In this document: in pieces, positions 38,315 through 48,026 of the stretch
Layout: each line of letters starts with the position of its first letter
Numbering within the stretch: the stretch's first letter is position 1
Origin: Lysobacteraceae bacterium
Lineage (GTDB): Bacteria; Pseudomonadota; Gammaproteobacteria; Xanthomonadales; Xanthomonadaceae
DNA: 64,000 nt
Direction: 5' to 3'
Assembly (NCBI GenBank): GCA_026005075.1
Contig: BPKJ01000005.1
Span: 1 to 64,000 of the forward strand
The notes under the pieces: generated by a model
The model's database searches: none
What the model was told of the DNA's origin: nothing
The model's input: only the letters and a program-made list of their open reading frames with translations
Program-made: the position numbers and the translations under genes

Positions 38315-38937
38315 ACGATCCGATCAAGGAACAACTGTCCGCGCTGATGGATGGCGAACTGCGGGCCGACCAGGCCGGTTTCCTGCACCGGCGCTTGCAG
38401 GGCGATCCCCAGCTGCGTGCGGAATGGGGCCGCTGGCATCTGGTCCGCGACGTGCTGCAGCGACGTGCGTTCTGTGCCGCCCCCTCCGGGCTGGTGGAAC
38501 GGGTCGCCGCAAGCATCGGCAAGGAGGCGGTGCCACGCCGTGGCCTGGCTCCCGGCCTGCTGCGCTGGGGTCTGGGGGCGGCGGTGGCGGCCTCGGTGGC
38601 GGTGTTCGCGCTGGGGCTGCTCCCGGATCCGATGAGGGAGGCTGGACCTGCCCCCGATGGGCTCGTGCAGGCGGTCCGGGTGCCCGAGTCGGGGCTGCGG
38701 GACCGTGACCTGCGGCCGGCGCTCGGCCCGGTGGCCCAGCCGGTGGCGGCCACCGCGGGCCTCCCTGCGGTGCCGGCGGTGCAGGTCGATCCCCGTGTCG
38801 ATGGCTGGCTGCTGCGTCACAACGCGGCGGCCCTGACGCCCCTGCACCAGAGTTTCGTGCCCTACATCCCGGTGGTCAGCCCGTACCGCCCGCAGCACGG
38901 TCAGGTCATCCTCGACTCGGGGAGTGCCTCGCCTTGA
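38311..38937 (+). CDS. rseA: Anti-sigma-E factor RseA/MucA
   Basis: 208 residues. The N-terminal sigma-binding domain (EQLSALMDGEL, then RWHLVRDVLQRR) is canonical. One membrane helix lies at about residues 88-110 (LLRWGLGAAVAASVAVFALG) and the rest is periplasmic. RseA holds RpoE at the membrane until DegS/RseP-type proteolysis. It overlaps rpoE by 4 bases and abuts rseB. Confidence 0.92.
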   Translation: MNDPIKEQLSALMDGELRADQAGFLHRRLQGDPQLRAEWGRWHLVRDVLQRRAFCAAPSGLVERVAASIGKEAVPRRGLAPGLLRWGLGAAVAASVAVFALGLLPDPMREAGPAPDGLVQAVRVPESGLRDRDLRPALGPVAQPVAATAGLPAVPAVQVDPRVDGWLLRHNAAALTPLHQSFVPYIPVVSPYRPQHGQVILDSGSASP

Positions 38938-39821
38938 TGCGCAGGCATTGGCTGCTGCCGATCCTGCTCGGCTGGGGCGGGCTGGCGCTGGCCGGCCCGC
39001 TCGATGCGATGCTGGAGCGGTTCGGCCAGGGCCTGCGCGAGCGGGACTTCAGCGGGGTACTGGTCTATGCCCGTGACGGCCAGCTCGATGCGCTGCGGGT
39101 GCGTCACTCGGCGCAGCCCGGGCAGGACCTGATCGAGCGGCTCACCGGCCCGGAGTTGCCGCTGGAGCGTGCCGAGGGCGTGGCCAGGCTGGGCTCGCTG
39201 GCGGCCCTGGGGTTCCGCTCGGTGGCGGGCGATGCGATGCCACGACCCGAGCCGGAGCGCTTCTATGCCGCCGCGCGGGTCGGCGACGACCGGGTCGCCG
39301 GCCGGCAGGTCGAGGTGTTCGACCTGCGCGCCGCCGATGCCCTGCGCTACTCGCGGCGCTTCTGGATCGATCGCGAGACGGGCCTCCTGTTGCGCGCGGC
39401 GGTCTACGCTGCCGACGGGAGCCTCGTCGAGCAGTGGCTGTTCGCCTCGATCGACTTCGAGCCTCCGCGGGCGACGCAGGCGCCGCCTGTTCCGGCGCGG
39501 GAGCTGCGCGCCCCCGGCACGGCGGACCTGGCGCGGGTGCGGCTGGCGGTGCTGGACGTTCCGCCCGGCTTCCGCCTCGTTTCTGCCGCGGTGGATGCCG
39601 ACAGCGAGCAGCAGGTGTTCAGCGACGGCGTGGCGCGGGTTTCGCTGTTCGCCCAGCCCTTGGGCTCGGAGGCGGCGATTCTCTCCGGCCACCAGCGCCG
39701 CGGCGCGCTGTCGGTGTTCGGCAGGGTGTTCCGGGGCCTGCAGATCGTCGTCGTCGGCGAGGTCCCGGCGGCCACGGCCGAGCGTTTCGCCCAGTCGGTG
39801 GATCTGCGCCATGACGGCTGA
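38937..39821 (+). CDS. rseB: RseB/MucB, periplasmic sensor of the sigma-E system
   Basis: 294 residues from ATG (a TTG one codon earlier is possible). The signal peptide is LLPILLGWGGLALAG. The mature part begins DAMLERFGQGLRERDFSGVLVY, matching the lipoprotein-like fold of MucB/RseB, and the C-terminal small domain has VSLFAQPL and GRVFRGLQIVVVGEVP. It binds RseA and protects it from cleavage until it senses stress. The ATG overlaps the rseA stop. Confidence 0.92.
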   Translation: MRRHWLLPILLGWGGLALAGPLDAMLERFGQGLRERDFSGVLVYARDGQLDALRVRHSAQPGQDLIERLTGPELPLERAEGVARLGSLAALGFRSVAGDAMPRPEPERFYAAARVGDDRVAGRQVEVFDLRAADALRYSRRFWIDRETGLLLRAAVYAADGSLVEQWLFASIDFEPPRATQAPPVPARELRAPGTADLARVRLAVLDVPPGFRLVSAAVDADSEQQVFSDGVARVSLFAQPLGSEAAILSGHQRRGALSVFGRVFRGLQIVVVGEVPAATAERFAQSVDLRHDG

Positions 39822-40227
39822 GGTGCGGCTTGAAATCCTGCGCTCCTGCCCCGATCGGGTCGAGGTGCGCGTACTCGGCGGTGGCGCCCCGGGCTGCCCT
39901 GCCTGCAGCTGTGGCGCTTCGGCGGAGCAGGGCGAGCGGCTGTGGTTGCCGCGCGCCGTGTTCGCGGGGGCCGAATTGCAACCCGGGCAGCAACTGGCGC
40001 TGAGCCCATGCGGCGGGAGCGTCGCGCGGCACGCGTGGAGGGCCTGGGGACTGCCCTGGGCCGGGCTGGTGCTGGGCGGCATCGTCGGCACGCTGGGCGC
40101 GGCCCCGCTGCAGCTGCCGCCGGATGCGGCCGGTGGGCTGCTGGCGCTGCTTGGTGCCTGGGCCGGGGCCCGCCAGGCGGGTCGCAAGGCCGGGGCCGGG
40201 TGGGCGTTGCGCCTGCATCGACCCTGA
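39811..40227 (+). CDS. rseC: RseC/MucC-type membrane protein
   Basis: 138 residues. An N-terminal cytoplasmic part has a cysteine cluster (GCPACSCG), followed by two membrane helices (about 75-95 and 100-120), the RseC/MucC arrangement. It modulates sigma-E signalling. The start lies 11 bases inside the rseB 3' end, so it is coupled. Confidence 0.8.
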   Translation: MTAEVRLEILRSCPDRVEVRVLGGGAPGCPACSCGASAEQGERLWLPRAVFAGAELQPGQQLALSPCGGSVARHAWRAWGLPWAGLVLGGIVGTLGAAPLQLPPDAAGGLLALLGAWAGARQAGRKAGAGWALRLHRP

Positions 40228-40281
40228 TCACCGCCAAACCCTCTTTTTCTTCTGGTTCCATCCGTGACGGAGGTGGTTTCG

Positions 40282-41679
40282 ATGAATGCGTGGATCCTCA
40301 GGTGCTGCTGGCTGCTGGCCGGTCTTCTGGCCGTGCGTCCGGCGCTGGCCGAACTGCCCGATTTCACCGCCCTGGTCGAGAAGGTGAGCCCGGCGGTGGT
40401 GAACATCTCGGCGCGCGGCAGCGGGCCGGATCGCGCCCATCCCGCGATCGACCCCGAGGAAATGCCGGAGTGGTTCCGCCGCTTCTTCGGCGCGCCCCTG
40501 CCGCAGGGGCCGGAGATGCCCTCGGAGCGGATCTCGATGGGTACCGGCTTCTTCATCAGCGCCGATGGCTACCTGATCACCAATCACCATGTCGTCGACG
40601 GGGCGGACGAGATCTACGTCCGTCTGACCGACCGGCGCGAGCTCAAGGCCAGGCTGGTCGGCAGCGATGCGCAGACCGACATCGCCGTGCTCAAGGTCGA
40701 GGGCAAGGGATTCCCCTACCTCAAGCTCGGCAACTCACGCTCGCTCAAGCCCGGCCAGTGGGTGGTCGCGATCGGCTCGCCGTTCGGCTTCGAGAACTCG
40801 GTCACCGCCGGCATCGTGAGCGCCGTGGGCCGGGCCAGCTTCGACCCCAGCCAGCAGTACGTGCCCTTCATCCAGACCGACGTCGCCATCAACCGCGGCA
40901 ACTCGGGCGGACCCCTGCTCAACACCGATGGCGAGGTGGTGGGCGTGAACTCGCAGATCTACTCCAACACCGGCGGCTTCATGGGCGTCAGCTTCTCCAT
41001 CCCGGTCGAGATCGCGATGCGCTCGGCCAACCAGCTCCGCGAAAAGGGCTATGTCTCCCGCGGTCTGCTCGGGGTGAACATCCAGGAGGTGACCCGCGAC
41101 GCGGCGCGCGCCCTGGGCATGGAGCGCCCGATGGGGGCGGCGGTGACCGGGTTTTCCGAGAACAGCGGTGCCAGGAAGGCCGGCATCGAGGTCGGTGACG
41201 TCATCATCGCTTTCAACGGCCAGGAGATCCGCAGCGCCTCCGACCTGCCGCCGCTGGTCGGGCTGACCGAGCCGGGCAGCAAGGCACGGGTGACGGTGAT
41301 CCGTGACGGCAAGCAGCGCGAGTTCGAGGTGGTGATCGGCGAGGCACCGCGTGCCGAGGGCGGGCGGTCCGGCGCTGCGGCCGGCGCCGAGGCGGGCGCG
41401 CTCGGCATCGTGGTCGAGGACCTCAGCGACGAGCAGCGGCAGGCGCTGGGGCTCGACGATGGGCAGGGCGTCCTGGTGCGCCGCGTCGATCCTGCGGTGG
41501 CCATGCGTTCCGGACTGCGTGGCGGCGACGTGATCCTCATGGTCGGTCGCAACCGGGTGGACAGCGCAGCGCGCTTTGCCGAGCTGACCCGCGATCTGCC
41601 GGAGGGCGAGCCGGTGCTGCTGCTGGTGCGGCGCGGCGAGGCCACCCAGTTCATCACCGTCACCCCGGGCAAGCGCTGA
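40282..41679 (+). CDS. mucD: DegP/MucD-type periplasmic serine protease
   Basis: 465 residues with a signal peptide (cleavage near ALAELPD). The catalytic triad is H103 (NHHVV), D133 (TDIAVLKV) and S208 (GNSGGP). Two PDZ domains follow, at about 265-355 and 375-465. It degrades or refolds damaged envelope proteins and is the final member of the rpoE operon, as in Pseudomonas. The start is supported by GGAGGT about 7 bases upstream. Confidence 0.95.
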   Translation: MNAWILRCCWLLAGLLAVRPALAELPDFTALVEKVSPAVVNISARGSGPDRAHPAIDPEEMPEWFRRFFGAPLPQGPEMPSERISMGTGFFISADGYLITNHHVVDGADEIYVRLTDRRELKARLVGSDAQTDIAVLKVEGKGFPYLKLGNSRSLKPGQWVVAIGSPFGFENSVTAGIVSAVGRASFDPSQQYVPFIQTDVAINRGNSGGPLLNTDGEVVGVNSQIYSNTGGFMGVSFSIPVEIAMRSANQLREKGYVSRGLLGVNIQEVTRDAARALGMERPMGAAVTGFSENSGARKAGIEVGDVIIAFNGQEIRSASDLPPLVGLTEPGSKARVTVIRDGKQREFEVVIGEAPRAEGGRSGAAAGAEAGALGIVVEDLSDEQRQALGLDDGQGVLVRRVDPAVAMRSGLRGGDVILMVGRNRVDSAARFAELTRDLPEGEPVLLLVRRGEATQFITVTPGKR

Positions 41680-41688
41680 TCCCGGCTC

Positions 41689-41721
41689 CGGGCCGGGCGG
41701 CCGCTTGCGGCGCCCGGCCCG
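41689..41721 (+). terminator. Strong GC hairpin between mucD and lepA
   Basis: A left arm of 16 bases (CGGGCCGGGC then GGCCGC) pairs with GCGG then CGCCCGGCCCG with one bulge and a minimal loop. It sits 10 bases after the mucD stop and before the lepA promoter-like motif. There is no U-tract, so it may act as an attenuator or RNA-end protector rather than an intrinsic terminator. Confidence 0.4.
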
Positions 41722-41746
41722 AGGCGCCGCGGGCGGCCCGGGGCTG

Positions 41747-41755
41747 TGCGACAAT
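41747..41755 (+). promoter_or_regulatory. Extended -10 promoter element for lepA
   Basis: TGCGACAAT (extended TG plus GACAAT), 32 bases before the lepA ATG. The identical nine bases occur before rlmD at 50697-50705, which supports its being a real element. The -35 is weak in both. Confidence 0.42.
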
Positions 41756-41786
41756 ACGCGGCTTTTGGCCGTCACGGCGCTGCTGC

Positions 41787-43577
41787 ATGGACCACATCCG
41801 CAACTTCTCGATCATTGCCCACGTCGACCACGGCAAGTCCACCCTTGCCGACCGCATCATCCAGATCTGCGGTGGCCTGGCCGACCGCGAGATGGAGGAG
41901 CAGGTGCTCGACTCCAATCCGATCGAGCGCGAGCGCGGCATCACCATCAAGGCACAGTCGGTCTCGCTGCCCTACACCGCGCTGGACGGCCGGACCTACC
42001 AGCTCAACTTCATCGACACCCCGGGGCACGTCGACTTCAGCTACGAGGTCAGCCGCTCGCTGGCCGCCTGCGAGGGCGCACTGCTGGTCGTCGATGCCGC
42101 GCAGGGCGTGGAGGCGCAGTCGGTGGCCAACTGCTACACCGCGGTGGAGATGGGCCTCGAGGTGGTGCCGGTCCTGAACAAGATCGACCTGCCCACCGCC
42201 GACATCGAACGCGCCAAGGCCGAGATCGAGGCGGTGATCGGTCTCGACGCCAGCGATGCCATCGCGATCAGCGCCAAGACCGGGCTCCACGTCCGCGACG
42301 TGCTCGAGGCCATCGTCCATCGCATCCCGCCGCCCCGGCCGCGCGAGGTCAGGCAGCTGCAGGCGCTGATCATCGACTCCTGGTTCGACAACTACCTCGG
42401 CGTGGTCTCGCTGGTGCGGGTGATGCAGGGCGAGATCCGGCCCGGCGACAAGATCCTGGTCATGTCCACCGGCAGGACCCACCAGGTCGACAAGGTCGGC
42501 GTGTTCACGCCCAAGCGGACCTTCCGCGAGCTGCTCGGTCCGGGCGAGGTCGGCTGGATCACGGCCTCGATCAAGGACGTCCACGGTGCGCCGGTCGGTG
42601 ACACCCTGACCCTGGCCTCCGACCCGGCACCGCATCCGCTGCCCGGTTTCCAGGCCATGCAGCCGAGGGTCTTCGCCGGGCTGTTTCCGGTCGACTCGGA
42701 GGACTACCCCGATCTGCGCGAGGCACTGGAGAAGCTGCGCCTGAACGATGCCGCCCTGCGCTTCGAGCCGGAAAGCTCGGAGGCGATGGGGTTCGGCTTC
42801 CGCTGCGGGTTCCTCGGCATGCTGCACATGGAGATCGTGCAGGAGCGGCTGGAGCGCGAGTACGACCTCGATCTCGTCACCACCGCGCCGACCGTGGTCT
42901 ACGAGGTGCTGACCAGCGACGGGCAGACGCTGTCGCTGGACAATCCGGCCAAGCTGCCGCCGGCCAACCGGATCGTCGAGATCCGCGAGCCGATCATCGT
43001 GGCCAACATCCTCACCCCGCCCGATTACGTCGGCAACGTGATCAAGCTCTGCGAGGAGAAGCGCGGCACCCAGCGCGGCATCCAGTACCTCGGCAGCCAG
43101 GTGCAGATCAGCTACGAGCTGCCGATGGCCGAAGTGGTGCTGGACTTCTTCGACAAGCTCAAGTCGGTCTCGCGCGGCTACGCTTCGCTGGACTACCACT
43201 TCGAGCGCTTCCAGGCCGGCCCCTTCGTGCGGGTGGACATCCTCATCAACGGTGACCGCGTCGATGCGCTCTCCGTGATCACCCACCGTAGCCAGGCCGA
43301 TCGGCGGGGACGCGATCTTTGCGAGAAGATGCGGGAGCTGATTCCGCGGCAGATGTTCGATGTCGCGATCCAGGCGGCGATCGGCTCGCAGATCATCGCC
43401 CGGACCACCGTCAAGGCACTGCGCAAGAACGTGCTCGCCAAGTGTTACGGCGGCGACGTCACGCGCAAGCGCAAGCTGCTGGAGAAACAGAAGGAAGGCA
43501 AGAAGCGGATGAAGCAGGTCGGCAGCGTGGAGATTCCGCAGGAAGCCTTCCTTGCCGTGCTGCAGGTCGACAAGTAG
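41787..43577 (+). CDS. lepA: Elongation factor 4 (LepA GTPase)
   Basis: 596 residues, full length. The G1 motif AHVDHGKST is at residues 11-19, RERGITI covers switch I, DTPGHVDF is G3 and NKIDLP is G4. The LepA-specific C-terminal domain follows ([19 protein letters not shown], quoted as [13 protein letters not shown]), ending with [10 protein letters not shown]-type basic residues. It acts on stalled or back-translocating ribosomes. It starts the lepA-lepB-DUF4845-rnc-era-recO cluster. Confidence 0.97.
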   Translation: MDHIRNFSIIAHVDHGKSTLADRIIQICGGLADREMEEQVLDSNPIERERGITIKAQSVSLPYTALDGRTYQLNFIDTPGHVDFSYEVSRSLAACEGALLVVDAAQGVEAQSVANCYTAVEMGLEVVPVLNKIDLPTADIERAKAEIEAVIGLDASDAIAISAKTGLHVRDVLEAIVHRIPPPRPREVRQLQALIIDSWFDNYLGVVSLVRVMQGEIRPGDKILVMSTGRTHQVDKVGVFTPKRTFRELLGPGEVGWITASIKDVHGAPVGDTLTLASDPAPHPLPGFQAMQPRVFAGLFPVDSEDYPDLREALEKLRLNDAALRFEPESSEAMGFGFRCGFLGMLHMEIVQERLEREYDLDLVTTAPTVVYEVLTSDGQTLSLDNPAKLPPANRIVEIREPIIVANILTPPDYVGNVIKLCEEKRGTQRGIQYLGSQVQISYELPMAEVVLDFFDKLKSVSRGYASLDYHFERFQAGPFVRVDILINGDRVDALSVITHRSQADRRGRDLCEKMRELIPRQMFDVAIQAAIGSQIIARTTVKALRKNVLAKCYGGDVTRKRKLLEKQKEGKKRMKQVGSVEIPQEAFLAVLQVDK

Positions 43578-43623
43578 ACGGCCCGTCCCCGCTGGGCGGG
43601 TCATGGACGAATAGGGAGTGAAC

Positions 43624-43740
43624 GTGGATCGATTGCGAGGGATCGGGGCGAGGCCGGTACGGGCTGTGCGCTGTGCAGGAAAGGGCGGACCCTGCCCGTG
43701 GCGCGGGGTGGGTGCCGATGGCGTGGAGGCCGAAGCATGA
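43624..43740 (+). CDS. Possible 38-codon small ORF before lepB
   Basis: A GTG-started frame (VDRLRGIGARP...) preceded by GGGAG 5 bases upstream. Its TGA overlaps the lepB ATG as ATGA. The peptide is arginine- and glycine-rich with no recognised family. It could be a translational coupling leader for lepB or chance. It fills most of the 159-base lepA-lepB gap. Confidence 0.25.
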   Translation: MDRLRGIGARPVRAVRCAGKGGPCPWRGVGADGVEAEA

Positions 43741-44531
43741 GCGTCGATTTTGCCTTGATCCTGGTGGTGCTCTCGGCCGTGACCGGTGCGATCTGGGCGC
43801 TGGATGCCTGGCTGCTCGCGCCGCGCCGGCGCCGTCGGGCCGGTGCGGAGGAGGCGCCGGTGCCGGTGGTGGTGGAATACGCGCGCTCGTTCTTCCCCGT
43901 CATCTTCGCGGTGCTGCTGATCCGGTCCTTCCTGGCCGAGCCGTTCCGGATCCCCTCGAGTTCGATGATGCCGACCCTCCTGATCGGGGATTTCATCCTC
44001 GTCAACAAGTTCGCCTATGGCCTCAAGCTGCCGGTTCTCGACTACAAGTTCGTCGAGGTCGGCGAGCCCCGGCGTGGCGACATCGTGGTCTTCCGCTACC
44101 CGGTCGATCCTCGGCAGGACTACATCAAGCGGGTGGTCGGCCTGCCCGGCGACGAGGTCGTCTACCGTGACAAGCGCCTGTTCATCAACGGTGAGGAGGT
44201 CACGAGCGAGCCGGTCGGCCGCTACATCGGTACCGGCAGCGGCGCCGACATGACCGGGGCCGAGGTGAGGCGCGAGCGGCTGGGCGAGGTCGAGCACGAG
44301 ATCCTGATCCGCCCCGAGTCCTTCCGTCGGGGTGTCGGCGAGGGACGGTGGGTGGTGCCGGAAGGGCACTACATGGTGCTGGGCGACAACCGCGACAACA
44401 GCCTCGACAGCCGCTACTGGGGCTTCGTCCCCGAGCGCAACCTGGTGGGAAGGGCCTTCCTGATCTGGATGAACTGGGACAGCCGCAACGGCGGTGTGGA
44501 TTTCAGCCGCATCGGAACCGTCATACACTGA
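43737..44531 (+). CDS. lepB: Signal peptidase I
   Basis: 264 residues. Two membrane helices (about 5-28 and 52-66) are followed by the catalytic domain. The nucleophile is S76 in PSSSMMPT and the general base K131 in YIKRVVGLPGD; GDNRDNSLDSRYWG is the conserved box near the end. It removes signal peptides at the periplasmic face. Confidence 0.96.
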   Translation: MSVDFALILVVLSAVTGAIWALDAWLLAPRRRRRAGAEEAPVPVVVEYARSFFPVIFAVLLIRSFLAEPFRIPSSSMMPTLLIGDFILVNKFAYGLKLPVLDYKFVEVGEPRRGDIVVFRYPVDPRQDYIKRVVGLPGDEVVYRDKRLFINGEEVTSEPVGRYIGTGSGADMTGAEVRRERLGEVEHEILIRPESFRRGVGEGRWVVPEGHYMVLGDNRDNSLDSRYWGFVPERNLVGRAFLIWMNWDSRNGGVDFSRIGTVIH

Positions 44532-44588
44532 TGCCCCAGCGCCGGGCGAAGACCGGCGCGGCATCTTTCCAGGCAGCAAGGGGGCTCC

Positions 44589-44987
44589 ATGAAATCACGC
44601 AACGCGCAGCAAGGCATGACCCTGACGGGAATGATCATGGTCGTTGCGGTGATAGGCATCTTCGCCTACTGCGGCATGCGGGTGTTTCCGATGTATCAGG
44701 AGTTCTGGTCGATCAAGTCGATCATGGAGGAGGTCAGCGGCATCGAGGGGCTTGCCGGCGCCCGCCGCGAGCGGATCATCCAGGCGCTGGAGCCGCGCTT
44801 CATCACCAACTACGTCGAGAGCGTGCCGATCACCCCGCTGGAACGCACCAAGGGCGAGAAGATCCTGGTCGAGAAGCCGAAGGGCAAGCGGCCGCGGCTG
44901 GTCATTCGCTACGAGGTCCGGCGTCCGCTGTTCTACAACCTCGACGTGGTCGGCAAGTTCGAGCACAGCGTCGAACTCCGCGACTGA
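44589..44987 (+). CDS. DUF4845 small membrane protein
   Basis: 132 residues. The N-terminus GMTLTGMIMVVAVIGIFAY resembles a type IV pilin-like hydrophobic segment, followed by a small soluble domain with NYVESVPI and a terminal FEHSVELRD. DUF4845 genes regularly sit between lepB and rnc in Gammaproteobacteria. Function unknown. The rnc TTG start abuts its stop. Confidence 0.85.
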   Translation: MKSRNAQQGMTLTGMIMVVAVIGIFAYCGMRVFPMYQEFWSIKSIMEEVSGIEGLAGARRERIIQALEPRFITNYVESVPITPLERTKGEKILVEKPKGKRPRLVIRYEVRRPLFYNLDVVGKFEHSVELRD

Positions 44988-45662
44988 TTGCGAGCGCAGG
45001 TGGGCTGGCCGTACGTCTTTCGTGATCCGGAGCTCGAGCGCCTGGCGCTGGTGCATCGCAGTGCCGGTCGCCGCAACAACGAGCGGCTGGAGTTCTTCGG
45101 CGACGCCCTGATCGGTGCCATCGTCTCCGAGATGCTGATGAAGCGCTTCCCACGCGCCGACGAGGGGGCGCTGACGCGGATGCGCTCGGCCCTGGTCCGC
45201 GAATCCTCGCTGGCCCGCATCGCCCGGCGCTACCGCTTCGGCGAGCGGCTCGAGCTGGGGCCTGGCGAGCTCAAGAACGGCGGCCACCGACGCGATTCCA
45301 TCCTCGCCGACGCGGTCGAGGCGATGGCCGCGGCGATCTACCTGGACGGCGGCTTCGAGGCCTTGCGCGAGGTGCTGGCCGTGTGGTTCGCCGAGCCCAT
45401 GGAGGGGCTCGATCAGGAGGCCTCCAAGGACCCCAAGACCCGCCTCCAGGAGTGGCTGCAGGCGCGCCATCTGCCCTTGCCGAGTTACGCGGTGGTCGAG
45501 GAGCTGGGCGAGGAGCATAGCCGGCAGTTTCGCGTCCGCTGCACGCTGAGCGAGCCCTCGCTGCAGTGCGAAGGGCTGGGCAGCAGCCGGCGCGGTGCCG
45601 AGCAGGCCGCGGCGGCCGCTGCGCTGGAGAGCCTGATGCAGGAGTCCGGGCATGGCGGCTAG
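44988..45662 (+). CDS. rnc: Ribonuclease III
   Basis: 224 residues, taken from a TTG directly after the DUF4845 stop (a GTG at 45000 is possible). The family signature reads [14 protein letters not shown], with the metal-binding acidic residues; [18 protein letters not shown] supplies the second set. The C-terminal double-stranded RNA-binding domain begins near KTRLQEWLQ. It processes rRNA and other structured RNA. The last 11 bases overlap era. Confidence 0.95.
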   Translation: MRAQVGWPYVFRDPELERLALVHRSAGRRNNERLEFFGDALIGAIVSEMLMKRFPRADEGALTRMRSALVRESSLARIARRYRFGERLELGPGELKNGGHRRDSILADAVEAMAAAIYLDGGFEALREVLAVWFAEPMEGLDQEASKDPKTRLQEWLQARHLPLPSYAVVEELGEEHSRQFRVRCTLSEPSLQCEGLGSSRRGAEQAAAAAALESLMQESGHGG

Positions 45663-46554
45663 CGACGGGCGCTTCCGTTGCGGCGTGGTGGCCGTCGTCG
45701 GGCGGCCCAACGTCGGCAAGTCCACCCTCGTCAATGCGCTGGTCGGCTTCCGGGTCAGCATCGTCTCCCGCAGGCCGCAGACCACCCGGCATCGCATCCT
45801 TGGCATCCATACTTCCGAAGCCGGACAGATCGTGCTGGCAGACACCCCCGGGGTGCACGGGCGGGGGCGGCGCGCGATCAACCGCTACATGAACCGCGCG
45901 GCGAGCGGGGCCCTGCTCGGGGTCGATCTCGCCCTGCTGGTGGTGGAGGCCGGTGGCTTTCGCGAGGACGACGAGCGCGCGCTGGGCGTGATCCGCGAGG
46001 CCGGCGTGCCCTGCATCCTGGTGCTGAACAAGGTCGACCGGGTCCGTGACAAGGCCCAGCTCCTGCCGATGATCGCCGAACTCGCAGAGCGGCACGATTT
46101 CATCGAGGTCTTCCCCATTTCGGCGCGTCGTGGCACCGGCATCGACGACCTGCGGCGCGGCATCCTGGCCAGGCTTCCCGAGCGCGAGGCGATGTTCCCG
46201 GAGGACGAGGTCACCGACCGCTCCGAACGGTTCCTCGCTGCCGAGCTGGTCCGCGAGCAGCTCATGCGCCAGCTCGGGGACGAGTTGCCCTACTCGACCA
46301 CGGTGGAGGTCGAGCGCTGGGAGGAGAGCGGCGGACTGACCAGGATCCACGCGGTGATCTGGGTCGAGCGCGAGGGCCAGAAGGCCATCGTCATCGGTGC
46401 GGGCGGCGCGCAGATGCGTTCGATCGGCACGGCGGCAAGGCTTGCGATCGAGCGGCTGCTCGGTCGCCGGGTCTTCCTGCAGCTGTGGTGCAAGGTGCGC
46501 GAGAACTGGAGCGACGACGAGAGCCAGCTGCGGCGGTTCGGCTATGCCGATTGA
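45652..46554 (+). CDS. era: GTPase Era
   Basis: 300 residues. G1 [10 protein letters not shown]3 DTPGVHG, G4 NKVD, then the C-terminal KH domain with the [15 protein letters not shown] region. The usual GxNG-type segment reads GAGGAQ. Era binds the 3' end of 16S rRNA during 30S maturation. It overlaps rnc by 11 bases, the usual coupling. Confidence 0.96.
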   Translation: MAASDGRFRCGVVAVVGRPNVGKSTLVNALVGFRVSIVSRRPQTTRHRILGIHTSEAGQIVLADTPGVHGRGRRAINRYMNRAASGALLGVDLALLVVEAGGFREDDERALGVIREAGVPCILVLNKVDRVRDKAQLLPMIAELAERHDFIEVFPISARRGTGIDDLRRGILARLPEREAMFPEDEVTDRSERFLAAELVREQLMRQLGDELPYSTTVEVERWEESGGLTRIHAVIWVEREGQKAIVIGAGGAQMRSIGTAARLAIERLLGRRVFLQLWCKVRENWSDDESQLRRFGYAD

Positions 46555-46569
46555 GAGGCCGGCTGGAGC

Positions 46570-47361
46570 GTGGTTGCGGCGCTGATGCGTGAGGACGAGC
46601 TTCGGCCGGCGTGGGTCCTGCACGCGCGGCCGTACCGCGAGACCAGCCTGCTGCTGGAACTTCTGGTGCTGGGCCGGGGCCGGATCGGCGCGGTGGCGCG
46701 CGGCGTTCGTGAAGGCCGCCGCACCGGCCGCAGGGCCTTGCTGCAGCCACTGCAACCGCTCGAGGTGGGGCTTGCGGGGCGCGGCGAGCTGCCAACCCTG
46801 GCGCGCGCCGAGGCGACCTCGGCGCCGCTGCGGCTGCGAGGCGATGCGCTGCTCGCGGCCCTGTACGTCAACGAGCTCTGCCAGCGCCTGCTGCCGCGCG
46901 AGGAACCGGCCGACGCGCTGTTCCTGAGCTATGCGGCCTGTCTCGGCGGCCTTGCGGAGGGGCATCCCGTGGCGCAGTGCTTGCGCGTGTTCGAGCTCGA
47001 GCTGCTGCACGGCATCGGCTATGGCCTTGCCCTGGACCGCGACGCGGACGGTCGGCCGATCCGCGCGGATGCCTGCTACTGGGCACAGGCATCCGGCCGG
47101 TTCGAGCTCGTGGCGCCGGGCGCAGGACCTGCGCTCAGCGGCAGGACGCTGATGGCGCTGGCGGCGCGGGAGACGATCGCCGAGGCCGAGCACGGCGCCC
47201 TGCGCCGTCTGCTGCGCGAGCGGCTGCAGCAGGCGCTCGGGCCACGGCGGCTGCGCTGCTGGGGGCTGCTCGACGAACTCGCCGGACTCGCGGCGCGGGG
47301 TGGACCTCAAGCCGGCGTGGAGGGGTCGAGCAGGGCGGAACAGGCGGCGTCGAAGCGCTGA
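46570..47361 (+). CDS. recO: DNA repair protein RecO
   Basis: 263 residues from GTG (an ATG at 46585 would remove five). The N-terminal OB-fold reads AWVLHARPYRETSLLLELL and AVARGVR, with helical domain segments ALYVNELCQRLLPREEP and RVFELELLHGIGYG. It loads RecA with RecR. The 3' end overlaps the opposing REC-Hpt gene by 55 bases, and the final ~20 residues (GVEGSSRAEQAASKR) look like a non-native extension. pdxJ, which follows recO in many relatives, is absent. Confidence 0.9.
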   Translation: MVAALMREDELRPAWVLHARPYRETSLLLELLVLGRGRIGAVARGVREGRRTGRRALLQPLQPLEVGLAGRGELPTLARAEATSAPLRLRGDALLAALYVNELCQRLLPREEPADALFLSYAACLGGLAEGHPVAQCLRVFELELLHGIGYGLALDRDADGRPIRADACYWAQASGRFELVAPGAGPALSGRTLMALAARETIAEAEHGALRRLLRERLQQALGPRRLRCWGLLDELAGLAARGGPQAGVEGSSRAEQAASKR

Positions 47362-47978
47362 AGACGCTCCGCGTCGGGCTGCCGGGCGAGGTCCCGCGCC
47401 GCCGCCTGCAGCGCGAGCGCGCCGCAGAATCCGCAGGCCGCACGCAGGCGGTGGAGCACCTCGCGCAGGGCCGCGGTGTCGCCGCGTGCCACCGCCGCGT
47501 GGACACGCTGGCGCTGGCCCGGAAGGTCGTTCAGCAGCAAGGCCCGCAGGCGCTGCACCAGGGCCTCGTCCGGGCCGAGCGCACGCCGTGCCGAGACCGG
47601 ATCCCAGGGCGGCAGCAGGTGGGGAACGAGATCGGCGATGTGCTGCCACAGGGCCGCGGCGGTCATCGGCTTGGCAAGGCAGGCCGCCGCACCCTGCGCG
47701 CAACGTGCCGCCGCGAGTTCGGCCGGCAGTTCGGCACTGAGCAGGAGGGTGGGCGGGCGCGGCTGCCAGGCCTCGCCCATCCAGCCCAGCAGCGTGTCAC
47801 CGCGATGCGGCCCGATGCGGTCGTCGAGGAGGACGAGCGCCGGTGCGGGCTCGAGAAGCGCCGCCCGCAGCGCGCTGGCATCGGGCAGCACGCGGAGCCT
47901 GCCCAGAGCAGCGAGCGTCTGGCACAGGAAGTCGGCGCAGACCGGGTCGTCCTCTACGATCCACACGCAAGGCCGCAT
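47307..47978 (-). CDS. Receiver-Hpt phosphorelay protein
   Basis: 223 residues. The receiver domain (1-120) has the acidic pair near D10/D11, the phosphoacceptor D52 (LVLLDDR) and K103 (LAKPM). The C-terminal Hpt-like domain (about 135-223) has H176 in LHRLRAACGFCGA, close to the HxxKG Hpt motif with Arg instead of Lys. It probably receives and passes phosphate within a multistep relay; no kinase is nearby. It overlaps recO convergently by 55 bases and is divergent from the YdbH-like gene. Confidence 0.75.
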   Translation of the reverse strand: MRPCVWIVEDDPVCADFLCQTLAALGRLRVLPDASALRAALLEPAPALVLLDDRIGPHRGDTLLGWMGEAWQPRPPTLLLSAELPAELAAARCAQGAAACLAKPMTAAALWQHIADLVPHLLPPWDPVSARRALGPDEALVQRLRALLLNDLPGQRQRVHAAVARGDTAALREVLHRLRAACGFCGALALQAAARDLARQPDAERLQRFDAACSALLDPSTPA

Positions 47979-47990
47979 GGAGGCTCCCGT

Positions 47991-47996
47991 TACACT
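47991..47996 (+). promoter_or_regulatory. Possible -10 element for the YdbH-like gene
   Basis: TACACT in CCGTTACACTGGGCC, 30 bases before the chosen ATG, in the short divergent gap. No clear -35. Confidence 0.3.
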
Positions 47997-48026
47997 GGGC
48001 CCTGCATGGTGGAACCGGAAGCGGCG

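Noticed and set aside
41772-44579. Open frame of 935 codons on the minus strand
   Set aside because: Antisense to lepA and lepB, which are unmistakable.
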